Assembly: GCA_963844325.1 (NCBI GenBank)
Contig: CAWJNV010000001.1
Location: 496,001-560,000, forward strand
Source: CADCTQ01 sp963844325
GTDB lineage: Bacteria > Bacteroidota > Bacteroidia > Cytophagales > 172606-1
Reading direction: 5' to 3'
DNA length: 64,000 nt
The position numbers and the translations under genes are program-made. This document shows positions 34,332 to 42,197 of this stretch, one piece after another (positions within the stretch are counted from its first letter, which is position 1; each line of letters starts with the position of its first letter). The notes beneath the pieces are model-generated. The model made no database searches. It saw only the letters and a list, made by a program, of their open reading frames with translations, and was not told the DNA's origin.

Positions 34332-34380
34332 CAAAGGTAACGGCCACATCCGCCCGGGGGAATAGTGCTTTACTCCTATT
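34332..34380 (-). promoter_or_regulatory. Dyad-21-(-7) promoter module D (cupin gene)
   Basis: Leftward: dyad AATAGG-N8-ACTATT (34380-34361), 21 bp, TACCTTTG (34339-34332). Geometry identical to the modules at 20317, 22760, 23666 and 23751. Confidence 0.65.
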
Positions 34381-34512
34381 TAGGGTATCCCTTTTTCGTG
34401 CGTAAAAAGATAGAATCGTTTTCAGGAATGTGCTTCGTGTGCATTCATTCGCCCGCATCACAAGTAAAAAAATGTGCCTGTCGCAACACTGGCTTCGCCT
34501 TGGCGATCGGTA

Positions 34513-35181
34513 TTATTTCTCCAGTGCCCGGTTGCAAAAGTCGATCAGCGGCCGCATCGCCTCAAAGATTGCCGTGATTTTTACGGCCAGGTCTTTGGAT
34601 GCAATGTCGGCGTCGGAAACACTGGCCGACGCAATAAAACTCTTCAGTTTAAGGTATTCAATGCCCGGATGGGTAGCGTCGTACCCTTTGGGCGGCCGGC
34701 TCAGTGACGTTTCCCCGCTTTTCTGGAGGTCTCCGAATACGGTTTTGAACTTTTCAGCCTCAACGACCTTTTTAAAATCGTCCCAGTTGTAGTCTATTTC
34801 CTGCCGCAACTTTTTCAGTTCGGGCGCCATGGGCATCCACAGCCCGCCGGCGGCAAAGCACGCTCCCGGTTCGAAATGAAAATAATAACCCGGGAAGTTG
34901 ACCTTTTTTCCGCCCCTGGCAATCGACATGCCCATATTGGTTTTGTAGGGCGATTTGTCTTTGCTGAACCGTACGTCGCGGTTGATGCGGAACAGGCAGT
35001 CTTTGGGTTGCAGGTGGGCAATGGTCTCGTCGGTTTGGCCCAGGCGCCGGATAACATCGGCCGTCAGCAGTTCAAAATCGCTTTTTGCCTGCTCGTACCG
35101 CTTCCGGTTGTTGTCAAACCACTCCTTGTTGTTGTTCTTGCTGAGGTCTTTAAGAAACTGAACCGAGGTATGTTGAAGCAT
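34513..35181 (-). CDS. DUF2461 / TIGR02453 family protein
   Basis: 222 residues from the ATG at 35181 (MLQHTSVQFLKDLSKNNNKEWFDNNRKRYEQ). The motifs FLKDL-NN-KEWFD-NR, RDVRFSKDKSPYKTNMG and YYFHFEPG are characteristic of this uncharacterised family, which is widespread in bacteria and fungi. No catalytic function is established for it. An upstream in-frame ATG at 35256 is less likely because the family normally starts at the chosen Met. Monocistronic as far as visible. Confidence 0.88.
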   Translation of the reverse strand: MLQHTSVQFLKDLSKNNNKEWFDNNRKRYEQAKSDFELLTADVIRRLGQTDETIAHLQPKDCLFRINRDVRFSKDKSPYKTNMGMSIARGGKKVNFPGYYFHFEPGACFAAGGLWMPMAPELKKLRQEIDYNWDDFKKVVEAEKFKTVFGDLQKSGETSLSRPPKGYDATHPGIEYLKLKSFIASASVSDADIASKDLAVKITAIFEAMRPLIDFCNRALEK

Positions 35182-35332
35182 GGGACTGGTTTTGTATACA
35201 GGATGAGCGAATGTTTTGAATTGTCTACCCGCAAAGTAAACCCTACCCGGTGACAACCCTATGTCAGCAGGGTTTTACCCTTTATGTCACCCGCCCGGCA
35301 AAAGACCATGTACCGTAGTATACTTATCTACT

Positions 35333-37423
35333 TTACAATGCACCAATGCTGGCGACTATTATATTTTCCCTCGTTTCACTAGCTAAAACACTCAGGAAAG
35401 CATTTACATTAAGTTGGTCCTGGGAATCCAGCGGCTGAAGCGATGCATGCAGAAGTTGTTCCTGCAAATGACGTTCGCATTCACGAGGTATTAACTCATA
35501 ACTGTCATCTACATTGGAACGAAAACTAACCTTTAGATTCGCAGGCCCATTATTATGAACAAAAAGCCGGATAAACGCCAGTAAACTTTTTGGATGGCTC
35601 ATCAGGTGGAGGAGTCTTTCCTGGTACTGCCCGGGCAACTTTAGCGCGTGGTATAAGGCAAACCGGACGAATAACTGCCGGCTTTGTATGCTTGGCGGCA
35701 CGCCAAGGTAGGTGTTTTCCCAGTCCCGGTGCAATTTTTCAACGTACATTTCGAGGTTACGCTGGAAGGAATCATAGATCGACTGCACCCCTAATTGTGT
35801 AAAATCATAACTATACTTCCCCATCAACAACATTGTGCTGTAGAAAAGACGCGTGTGGCTAAATTGGTTTCCCTGGGAGGTTAGCGCCGTTAACAGCTGT
35901 TTAACGCCCGACACCGTGTTCTGGTGATGCAAGGAAAGGTTCTTAAGCGCCTTCCACAATGATTCCTCGATCTGATCAAAATATTCCACCCGGGTATCCC
36001 AGAAGTCCAGTAATGCTTCCAAAATGGGGGCAATGTTTAAAGTAGTTTTATCTTTAATATTCGGATTCGCTAAACGAAGCAGTAAATTCTCCGCACTCCC
36101 CTTCTCTTGAAGGGTTATTAAAATATCCCTGGCGGCAGAAGCTTCAGCACCCAAAAACTCCGTTAGTTTCCCTTCCGGGACTTCTTTTGCGGGAACGGCC
36201 AGCGTATAATACCGCTCGGGGTGATCCAGGAAGGTTAAATCTGATGGCTTGGTGAACAAATACGCAATCAGCGACCGGGAAGAAGAATTATGAATGGCAT
36301 GAGAGGAGAAAAAATCATGCTTTCCTGGTACTTCACCCATAAAAAAATTATTGAAACTTAGATATTTTTTAAAAGTATTAAATTCCAGGTAAATGGATTC
36401 AAAGGCAGGACTGTCAAAAACCCGCACGGCTTCAAGCGTGAGAAACTGCGTAATGTTCACTTCTGCGTGAATGGAAGGGAGCCGGAAGCGTACCGCATTC
36501 AAGTACCGGTAGACATCCCGCAAGGTTTGAAAGTATCCTTTTAATCCATGTGCTGAAAATACCTCGTAAAACGGACCGGGGGCGTACTGAATGGCAAACT
36601 CCTCAAGCAGCGTTTGGAGACTTTCAAAGAGAATCTGCGTCACGCGTTCGGTAGCGATGGCGGGCACTTTGTAATCCACCTGCACGATCTTCTCCAGGTA
36701 CTGCCGGCCGCATTCCCCGTATTGGTTGACCAACGCCTGCGTGATTACCTCCACATCGTAAGCCACTACGTAAATCGTGTTCTTGAAATTGGCGTTGAGC
36801 TTGATGAGTTGAAACATGTGACCTACTTCCGAGGGGGTGATCCGGTCTAAATCATCGATGACAATGTAGAGCCTTACATTGTTATCCATAATGAGTTGGT
36901 TCACCTGGCTTTTGACTTCCCACAGGGACCTTTCGGTACTGTAGCTTTTCCCCGTCTGTTCCAATAATTTGGTCATTACGTCCAGCAGGGATTTGGTCAG
37001 GGGCTCGGCGTTGAATCGATTGATTTCCTTGGCGTAGGCCGCCAGTTCCCGGACCGGGGTGAGCAGCTGGGCTATTTTTGTGAATACTTTGCCCTGCTTT
37101 TCCCGCTTGGACTTCTCCCCCAAATCCCTGGAGAGTTGGGTGAGAAACAGGCGTTGCAGCTGTTCCTGCCCCGAAAACAGCCAGGGATTGAAGGTAGAAA
37201 TCACGTAGGGCAAGCGTGCGTTCCGGCATTGCACCTCCACCTGTCCGAGAATAAATCCGAGTAAGGTAGACTTACCACTGCCCCAACTCCCGTTCAGGCC
37301 GAACACGATGCTTTCCGAGCCGTTGGGAAAGCTTTTCACCAGCCCTTCGGCAATGCCGCTGGCGAATCCCTGCCGGTTAAGCAGGTCTGCATTACTGGGG
37401 GCATCCGCATAGATGGTACGCAT
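35333..37423 (-). CDS. KAP family P-loop NTPase
   Basis: 696 residues from the ATG at 37423. Walker A GSWGSGKST at 45-53; the KAP hallmark FNPWLFSGQEQL follows at 78-89; Walker B RLYIVIDDLDR at about 184-194; then YLEKIVQVDYKVP. I see no obvious inserted membrane helices, unlike many KAP proteins. The C-terminal 350 residues are not recognisable. The gene is visibly richer in A+T than its neighbours, with many TTT/AAA codons around 36300-36400, suggesting later acquisition. Some KAP proteins (for example PifA) cause phage exclusion, but no defence partner genes lie here. Apparently monocistronic. Confidence 0.88.
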   Translation of the reverse strand: MRTIYADAPSNADLLNRQGFASGIAEGLVKSFPNGSESIVFGLNGSWGSGKSTLLGFILGQVEVQCRNARLPYVISTFNPWLFSGQEQLQRLFLTQLSRDLGEKSKREKQGKVFTKIAQLLTPVRELAAYAKEINRFNAEPLTKSLLDVMTKLLEQTGKSYSTERSLWEVKSQVNQLIMDNNVRLYIVIDDLDRITPSEVGHMFQLIKLNANFKNTIYVVAYDVEVITQALVNQYGECGRQYLEKIVQVDYKVPAIATERVTQILFESLQTLLEEFAIQYAPGPFYEVFSAHGLKGYFQTLRDVYRYLNAVRFRLPSIHAEVNITQFLTLEAVRVFDSPAFESIYLEFNTFKKYLSFNNFFMGEVPGKHDFFSSHAIHNSSSRSLIAYLFTKPSDLTFLDHPERYYTLAVPAKEVPEGKLTEFLGAEASAARDILITLQEKGSAENLLLRLANPNIKDKTTLNIAPILEALLDFWDTRVEYFDQIEESLWKALKNLSLHHQNTVSGVKQLLTALTSQGNQFSHTRLFYSTMLLMGKYSYDFTQLGVQSIYDSFQRNLEMYVEKLHRDWENTYLGVPPSIQSRQLFVRFALYHALKLPGQYQERLLHLMSHPKSLLAFIRLFVHNNGPANLKVSFRSNVDDSYELIPRECERHLQEQLLHASLQPLDSQDQLNVNAFLSVLASETRENIIVASIGAL

Positions 37424-37536
37424 ATTGAACAACAGATAAGCATGGACAGCGCCGGAATAAGGAAGGGACTTTATACGGTGCAAGACCGGGGCATGAAGCA
37501 TTTGCCCCGGAGACCTTGCCGCAAGGACACGCCGGA

Positions 37537-38334
37537 TTACCCGGTGTACCGCCAAATGAACCCATTGCTATGGAACTGATAAAGTTTGCCGCCGGCTGCC
37601 ACTATTTTTGTCGTCGATGGGTTATTGTCCAATTGTTCCCAACCGGTAAGAGGGGTACCGGTGTATTTCCAGATGCCTCCTGTTTCGTGCCGCTGGTAGA
37701 GATTACCGTCTGCCACGACCTGCCTGGTGGCTGGGTTATTGTCCAGGAGTTCCCAACCCGTAAGCGGCGTACCATTATATTTCCAAACGGCCCCACTGTT
37801 GTGAAGTTGATACAGGTTGCTGTCGGCAATAATGTCAACTGTAGCCGGGTTATTGTCCAGGAGTTCCCAACCCGTAAGCGGGGGACCATTGTATCTCCAG
37901 ATGGCTCCGGATTCGTGCCGCTGGTAGAAATTGCCGCCAGCCGCGATCTGCCTGGTGGCCGGATTATTGTCCAGGAGTTCCCAACCCGTAAGCGGGGTAC
38001 CAGCGTATTTCCAGATGGCCCCCGTTTTGTGTAACTGATACAGCTCATTGCCTTCCGCTACGATGGCAGAGGTCTCCGGATTGTTATCCAGGAGTTCCCA
38101 ACCGGTAAAAGGGGTACCGGTGTATTTCCAGATGGCCCCCGTTTCGTGCCGCTGGTAGAGATTGCCACCAGCCGCGATCTGCTTGGTGGCCGGGTTATTG
38201 TCCAGTTGCTCCCAACCGGTAAGCGGCGTACCCGTGTATTTCCAGATGGCCCCACTGTTGTGAAGTTGATACAGTTCATTGCCTTCGGCCACAATATCAA
38301 TTGAAACGGGATTATTGTCCAGCAGCTCCCAGTT
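37537..38334 (-). repeat. Seven tandem 114-117-bp coding repeats
   Basis: Units alternate between two types: one with VAEGNELYQLHNSGAIW and one with AAGGNLYQRHETGAIW. This means a two-unit (about 231-bp) segment was duplicated rather than single units. The DNA is highly similar among copies, so recombination within the gene is likely. Confidence 0.88.
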
Positions 38335-39258
38335 TGGAAAATGAGCCCGGGAGTGGTTGGTGTCGTACCGGGGAGGAGATACAATGGACGGGTCCTTATA
38401 AGTATGTGGCATGCCTTGATCTTCCGGTGATGCCCAGGGCCTTATGCGTAATCCGCCGGACCAGGGTTTTACGCTTCCGTTCAAACTCGGGTCATCCTTT
38501 TCTGAACCATACACTGTATCAGGATTTAGCCTTTCCGGGTGAGCAGGGTCCGTCTGCCAGCGGGCCAAAAGCCGGTCTACATTTGAATGCAACAGGAACA
38601 CGAAGGGATCACGAAAAGAGATATGTTGGCTGCCCATGTTGACAAAGCCGTGCATGCTGTTGTGTACGTTCTCCAACGCGATTCTCATTGCGGCATAGTC
38701 TCCTGCATTCAGTATGGCAAGATCCCCTGCAACTGTAGCAGGAGAACCGGATACGAATCTCTCAACCGTCTGCGGTGGGTCCGCCGGGTTATGGGTAGCA
38801 TCTCTATGGAGGCTGGCCCCCGGTACATAATACCCGGCACTCAGCCAAGGCTCGCCGATAGGCGCTAAGCGGCTACCGCCATACCCCATAAAGTCTGCTT
38901 TAAACAGATTCAGGATTCCGGTTGTCCCACCGCCCAGGTTAGCGTTGGGGATGTTTCTGGGGTCTTGCGTCCAATCCCAATAATGCAGGGAAAGGTGCCC
39001 ATTGATCTGCCGAAGCATCGCTTCCAGCCGGTTGACGATTTCCCGGTGCCAGGGGAGGAATTCGGGTCCCGCATGAACGTGTGTTCCCTGGTGGATCTCA
39101 TCTTGCTTAAACCACCAGCTTACGCCGCCGGGAATGTCGTCGGTTCTGTTGCCCGGGAAAAATCGGCGGTTCAATTCAATCATTGCATCGCGGAACAATG
39201 CCCGCTCTTCCGGTTCAACCAATGCGATGTTGCGCCGGATACCATCTCCAAGTGCCAT
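37537..39258 (-). CDS. Tyrosinase with a seven-unit C-terminal repeat domain
   Basis: 573 residues. Residues 1-300 are a type-3 copper oxidase: CuA ligands among His56/60/62 and His71 (EFLPWHREIVNRLE), CuB ligands His199, His203 and His224 (LLHSNVDRLLARWQ), and the WDWTQDP segment. It should oxidise phenols to quinones. Residues 309-573 are seven 38-39-residue units of the pattern GWELLDNNP...LYQxHxxGAIWKYxGTPLT, likely a seven-bladed propeller or lectin-like domain. There is no signal peptide, odd for a protein with such a domain. The gene ends 113 bp before the KAP start and follows the other repeat protein on the same strand. Confidence 0.9.
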   Translation of the reverse strand: MALGDGIRRNIALVEPEERALFRDAMIELNRRFFPGNRTDDIPGGVSWWFKQDEIHQGTHVHAGPEFLPWHREIVNRLEAMLRQINGHLSLHYWDWTQDPRNIPNANLGGGTTGILNLFKADFMGYGGSRLAPIGEPWLSAGYYVPGASLHRDATHNPADPPQTVERFVSGSPATVAGDLAILNAGDYAAMRIALENVHNSMHGFVNMGSQHISFRDPFVFLLHSNVDRLLARWQTDPAHPERLNPDTVYGSEKDDPSLNGSVKPWSGGLRIRPWASPEDQGMPHTYKDPSIVSPPRYDTNHSRAHFPNWELLDNNPVSIDIVAEGNELYQLHNSGAIWKYTGTPLTGWEQLDNNPATKQIAAGGNLYQRHETGAIWKYTGTPFTGWELLDNNPETSAIVAEGNELYQLHKTGAIWKYAGTPLTGWELLDNNPATRQIAAGGNFYQRHESGAIWRYNGPPLTGWELLDNNPATVDIIADSNLYQLHNSGAVWKYNGTPLTGWELLDNNPATRQVVADGNLYQRHETGGIWKYTGTPLTGWEQLDNNPSTTKIVAAGGKLYQFHSNGFIWRYTG

Positions 39259-39488
39259 AGTTACCTCCAGTTGTTTAAAGTGATTTGTGTACTGCTATTG
39301 AAAATCCGAGACGAAAAAAATGCACCACCTGGCGGAGTAAAAAAGACGGTGGGCCTATGAGTTGGGAAAGGATTGTTTTCCGGCAGCGAATGCCATTGGG
39401 GTACCGGTATATAAATCCGTACCCGTAAAGGCTGGCAGGTCAAAAAAAGTGGTGAAGGCTGTCTTCGAAGAAAGCTCAGTCAGATGGG

Positions 39489-41639
39489 CTAAGGGACACC
39501 TGCCCGGGATAAGACATTACGCATCAGTTGCTGGATTTTGGCATCTACTACCAGACTACCGCCAAAAGTGAGGGAGCCGACCGAAAAAACAAATCCGCCC
39601 CCGGGATGGTCGTAAAAGACCATGTCAGCCCCGGGCCCGCCCACGTCGTGCTCGCCGCTGGCCAGCACAACCAATCCGGCCGGTAAGCTTGAGGGCGGGA
39701 CGTCTGCAGGTTCAGTAGCACAGGCTGGCGGGATGGACGTAGCGCCGGGGCTGTCGGAAGTATCCACTTCCCAGGCGCTTGCTTTGCCATTGCCGTAGCC
39801 TTTGTTGAGACCTGCCTGGCCGAAGAGGTCCCCGTTGCCAAGTCCGGTACCGGCGAAGAGCGGGTGGTCAGCCCTTACCACTTTGTAGGCCGAACCCTCC
39901 ACCCCGCAACGCGCCGTTGCCACCCCCAGCACGGACCGTTCGGGCCTTGGCGGAGAAAGTACCCGGAACAGGGCCTTGACGCGCGGCCCGTCTTCGACCC
40001 CGGCGCGGAACACCATGCCGGTTTGGCCGGCTTCGTATTCGCCATTCTCATAAATCCCGTTGCCCCCCAGGTAGGCCACACTGCCCCCCGCATCCAGGTA
40101 CGCCTTCAGGTTGTCATACATCTGAGTGGTCCAGTACTCGGGGTGCGTACTCAATACCAGGCACCGGTATTGACCCGCGTCACATCCGCCATTGTGAAAA
40201 TCGATGTCAGTGAACACATCCGGACGAAAACCATTGCGTTCAAGCCATCCTAAAATCCATAGTTCGCCGCGCGTCAGGTGGAAGTCCGCTTCCGGGCTTG
40301 CAACGGGCATGGGGCGCAGAAAGCTGGTCCGGGCCAGCCCGTCGTATTTTGACCTGCCTCCCCAGCCATTATAGGCCAGCCAGGTGTTCACGTTGGCTAG
40401 TACGGCAACCCGGGAACGGGCGGAGGGGCCCGGCTTTACGATAAAAGTAATGTCGAATTTATTCTCTTCAGCATCTTTGCACCGGGCCGAATAGATGCCT
40501 GACTCCCACGAATCGGGAATGGTAAAATTGAACGTTTCATTCCACCCACAGCCCACCCGCCCCACTTCCGGGGGCACTCCCTGCGCGGCAGCGGTAAAAC
40601 TGAGCGTATGCTTGGGAAATGAATCTACTGCCTCTGACACTGACGTATGGCGGCTGAAGGAGGCACTTGCCGGGCCCTCCCTGGAAATCCTGAAGGAAAT
40701 GCGCTCACCGGGGGCAACCGAAAGCGGCCAGCAATACCCTTCGATCGGGTGAGCCGAAGCCTTGCCCATCCATATGGTGCCATTGCTCGGGTGATACCCC
40801 ACAATGTCGGTCCAAAGGTCCTCATTGAATACGCCCGTGACAAATTGCCAGTCCGCGACGGGATCAACCGTCGCCCATTGCCGGAAGGAGAAGCTGTTGC
40901 CCGTGTTCTCTCCCACCCACAAGGAGCCATTGCCGGGATGGTAGCCGAACAGGTCGGCCTTGGCCCGCCCCGTAAAGAGGCCGGCGGCAAACTGCCAGCC
41001 GGCTGCCGGATCAACCGTCGCCCATTGCCGGAAGGCAAAACTGCTGCCCATGTTCTCCCCTACCCAAACCGTCCCGTTGCCGGGATGGTAACCTGCTACA
41101 TCCGTACGGCCATTGCCCGTGAAGTCACCCGCGACAAACTGCCAGCCGGCCACCGGGTCCACTGTCGCCCATTGCTGGAAGGAGAAGCCGTTGCCGGTGT
41201 TCTCACCGACCCACAAGGAGCCATTGCTGGGGTGGTAGCCGAACAGGTCCGCTTTGCCCCGCCCCGTAAACAAGCCGGCGGCAAACTGCCAGCCAGCGAC
41301 GGGATCAACTGTCGCCCATTGCCGGAAGGAGAAGCTGTTGCCCAGGTTCTCCCCCACCCACAACGTGCCGTTGCTGGGATGGTAACCCATTACCCCGGTA
41401 CGGCCGTCGCCGGTGAAGTCACCCGGGACGAATTGCCAGTCCGCGACGGGATCAACCGTCGCCCATTGCCGGAAGGAGAAGCCGTTGCCGGTGTTCTCGC
41501 CGACCCACAGGGAGCCATTGCCGGGGTGGTAACCGAACAGGTCGGCCTTGGCCTGCCCGGTAAAGAAGCCGGCGGCAAACTGCCAGCCACCTGCCGGAGC
41601 AACCGTGGCGAACTGAGTTAAGCTGAAAGTACGGTTCAT
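39489..41639 (-). CDS. Six-unit repeat domain fused to a DMFase-beta-like domain
   Basis: 716 residues. Residues 9-302 are six 49-residue units, QWATVDPVAxWQFxxGxFTGxxxxDxxGYHPxNGxLWVGENxGNxFSFR, an FG-GAP-like calcium-binding pattern. Residues about 310-716 resemble the large-subunit domain of N,N-dimethylformamidase (ANVNTWLAYNGWGGRSKYDG; WLERNGFRPDVFTDIDFH; STHPEYWTTQMYDNLKAYLDAGGSVAYLGGNG), a glutaminase-like fold whose role outside DMFase is unknown. No signal peptide is seen. Together with the tyrosinase downstream it forms a pair of repeat-bearing proteins. Confidence 0.82.
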   Translation of the reverse strand: MNRTFSLTQFATVAPAGGWQFAAGFFTGQAKADLFGYHPGNGSLWVGENTGNGFSFRQWATVDPVADWQFVPGDFTGDGRTGVMGYHPSNGTLWVGENLGNSFSFRQWATVDPVAGWQFAAGLFTGRGKADLFGYHPSNGSLWVGENTGNGFSFQQWATVDPVAGWQFVAGDFTGNGRTDVAGYHPGNGTVWVGENMGSSFAFRQWATVDPAAGWQFAAGLFTGRAKADLFGYHPGNGSLWVGENTGNSFSFRQWATVDPVADWQFVTGVFNEDLWTDIVGYHPSNGTIWMGKASAHPIEGYCWPLSVAPGERISFRISREGPASASFSRHTSVSEAVDSFPKHTLSFTAAAQGVPPEVGRVGCGWNETFNFTIPDSWESGIYSARCKDAEENKFDITFIVKPGPSARSRVAVLANVNTWLAYNGWGGRSKYDGLARTSFLRPMPVASPEADFHLTRGELWILGWLERNGFRPDVFTDIDFHNGGCDAGQYRCLVLSTHPEYWTTQMYDNLKAYLDAGGSVAYLGGNGIYENGEYEAGQTGMVFRAGVEDGPRVKALFRVLSPPRPERSVLGVATARCGVEGSAYKVVRADHPLFAGTGLGNGDLFGQAGLNKGYGNGKASAWEVDTSDSPGATSIPPACATEPADVPPSSLPAGLVVLASGEHDVGGPGADMVFYDHPGGGFVFSVGSLTFGGSLVVDAKIQQLMRNVLSRAGVP
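40734..41615 (-). repeat. Six tandem 147-bp coding repeats in alternating pairs
   Basis: Odd units carry AAGLFTGxxKADLFGYHP; even units carry VxGDFTGDGRTDVxGYHP. The array is therefore three copies of a 294-bp double unit. The last unit is degenerate (VFNEDLWTDIVGYHP). Confidence 0.9.
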
Positions 41640-42053
41640 GGTTTTACTTTAATTTGGTTGCACACGGTTATTCATCAAGGCGGCCGGCCGGCGCATCCAG
41701 TATCCCTTCACCGGTTACAAAGGCCGCTCTTTGGCAGCCAGGGTATACCCGGGTATGGCGGCCGGCGCCGGCTCCCCAAACGGATCAGCTTTGTTTACTG
41801 TGATTGCGCGGGAATTTCGATCAGGTCCAGTTTTGGATCACGCCCTGAGAGAGCATCATCCGGAAGGAAAAGTATCTTGTCCTTAAGCTGGTTTTCTATC
41901 CGAAAGGTAGGTTATCCGTTGCTTCTGAGAGATGACGTATGATTGCAAAAGCATGGTTTTTTATGGCACGGGGCTTTGCAATTCGGAAAAGTAGCTGAAA
42001 ACAAACCCGATCAGCAGTTCGAGGCCCGTACGTACACTGTAAAGGCTAAAGTG

Positions 42054-42115
42054 GCATGAACGAAACGAGAAAGTACCCTCTCAGCCGGGAGAATACTTTC
42101 TCGTTTCGTTCATGC
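42054..42115. repeat. Perfect 22-bp inverted repeat
   Basis: Arms 42054-42075 and 42094-42115 (GCATGAACGAAACGAG...) are perfectly complementary around an 18-nt centre with CTC/GAG. It lies 83 bp past the GH95 stop codon. Confidence 0.85.
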
Positions 42116-42163
42116 GCATCACTGCAATATTGTCCTTCGCCGATTGAGTTGATGCTTTGAATA

Positions 42164-42188
42164 AAGGCGCCGGCACTTGGGGCACCTT
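42164..42188 (-). terminator. Probable terminator of the GH95 gene
   Basis: Minus-strand stem AAGGTGCC/GGCGCCTT (one G-U pair, 42188-42181 with 42171-42164) with a 9-nt loop and TTTATTC after it, 10 bp past the stop codon at 42198. Confidence 0.5.
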
Positions 42189-42197
42189 ATCCATTTC

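Larger units (their letters stand above)
41640..42197. other. 558-bp spacer, no gene seen
   Basis: Contains a perfect 22-bp inverted repeat (42054-42115) and a probable GH95 terminator (42164-42188). The rest shows no reading frame with recognisable composition. Confidence 0.6.

Noticed and set aside
37537..41639. Reading the two repeat proteins as a phage tail or toxin delivery module
   Set aside because: No tail, injection or immunity genes lie nearby; only the repeats and lack of signal peptides would support it.
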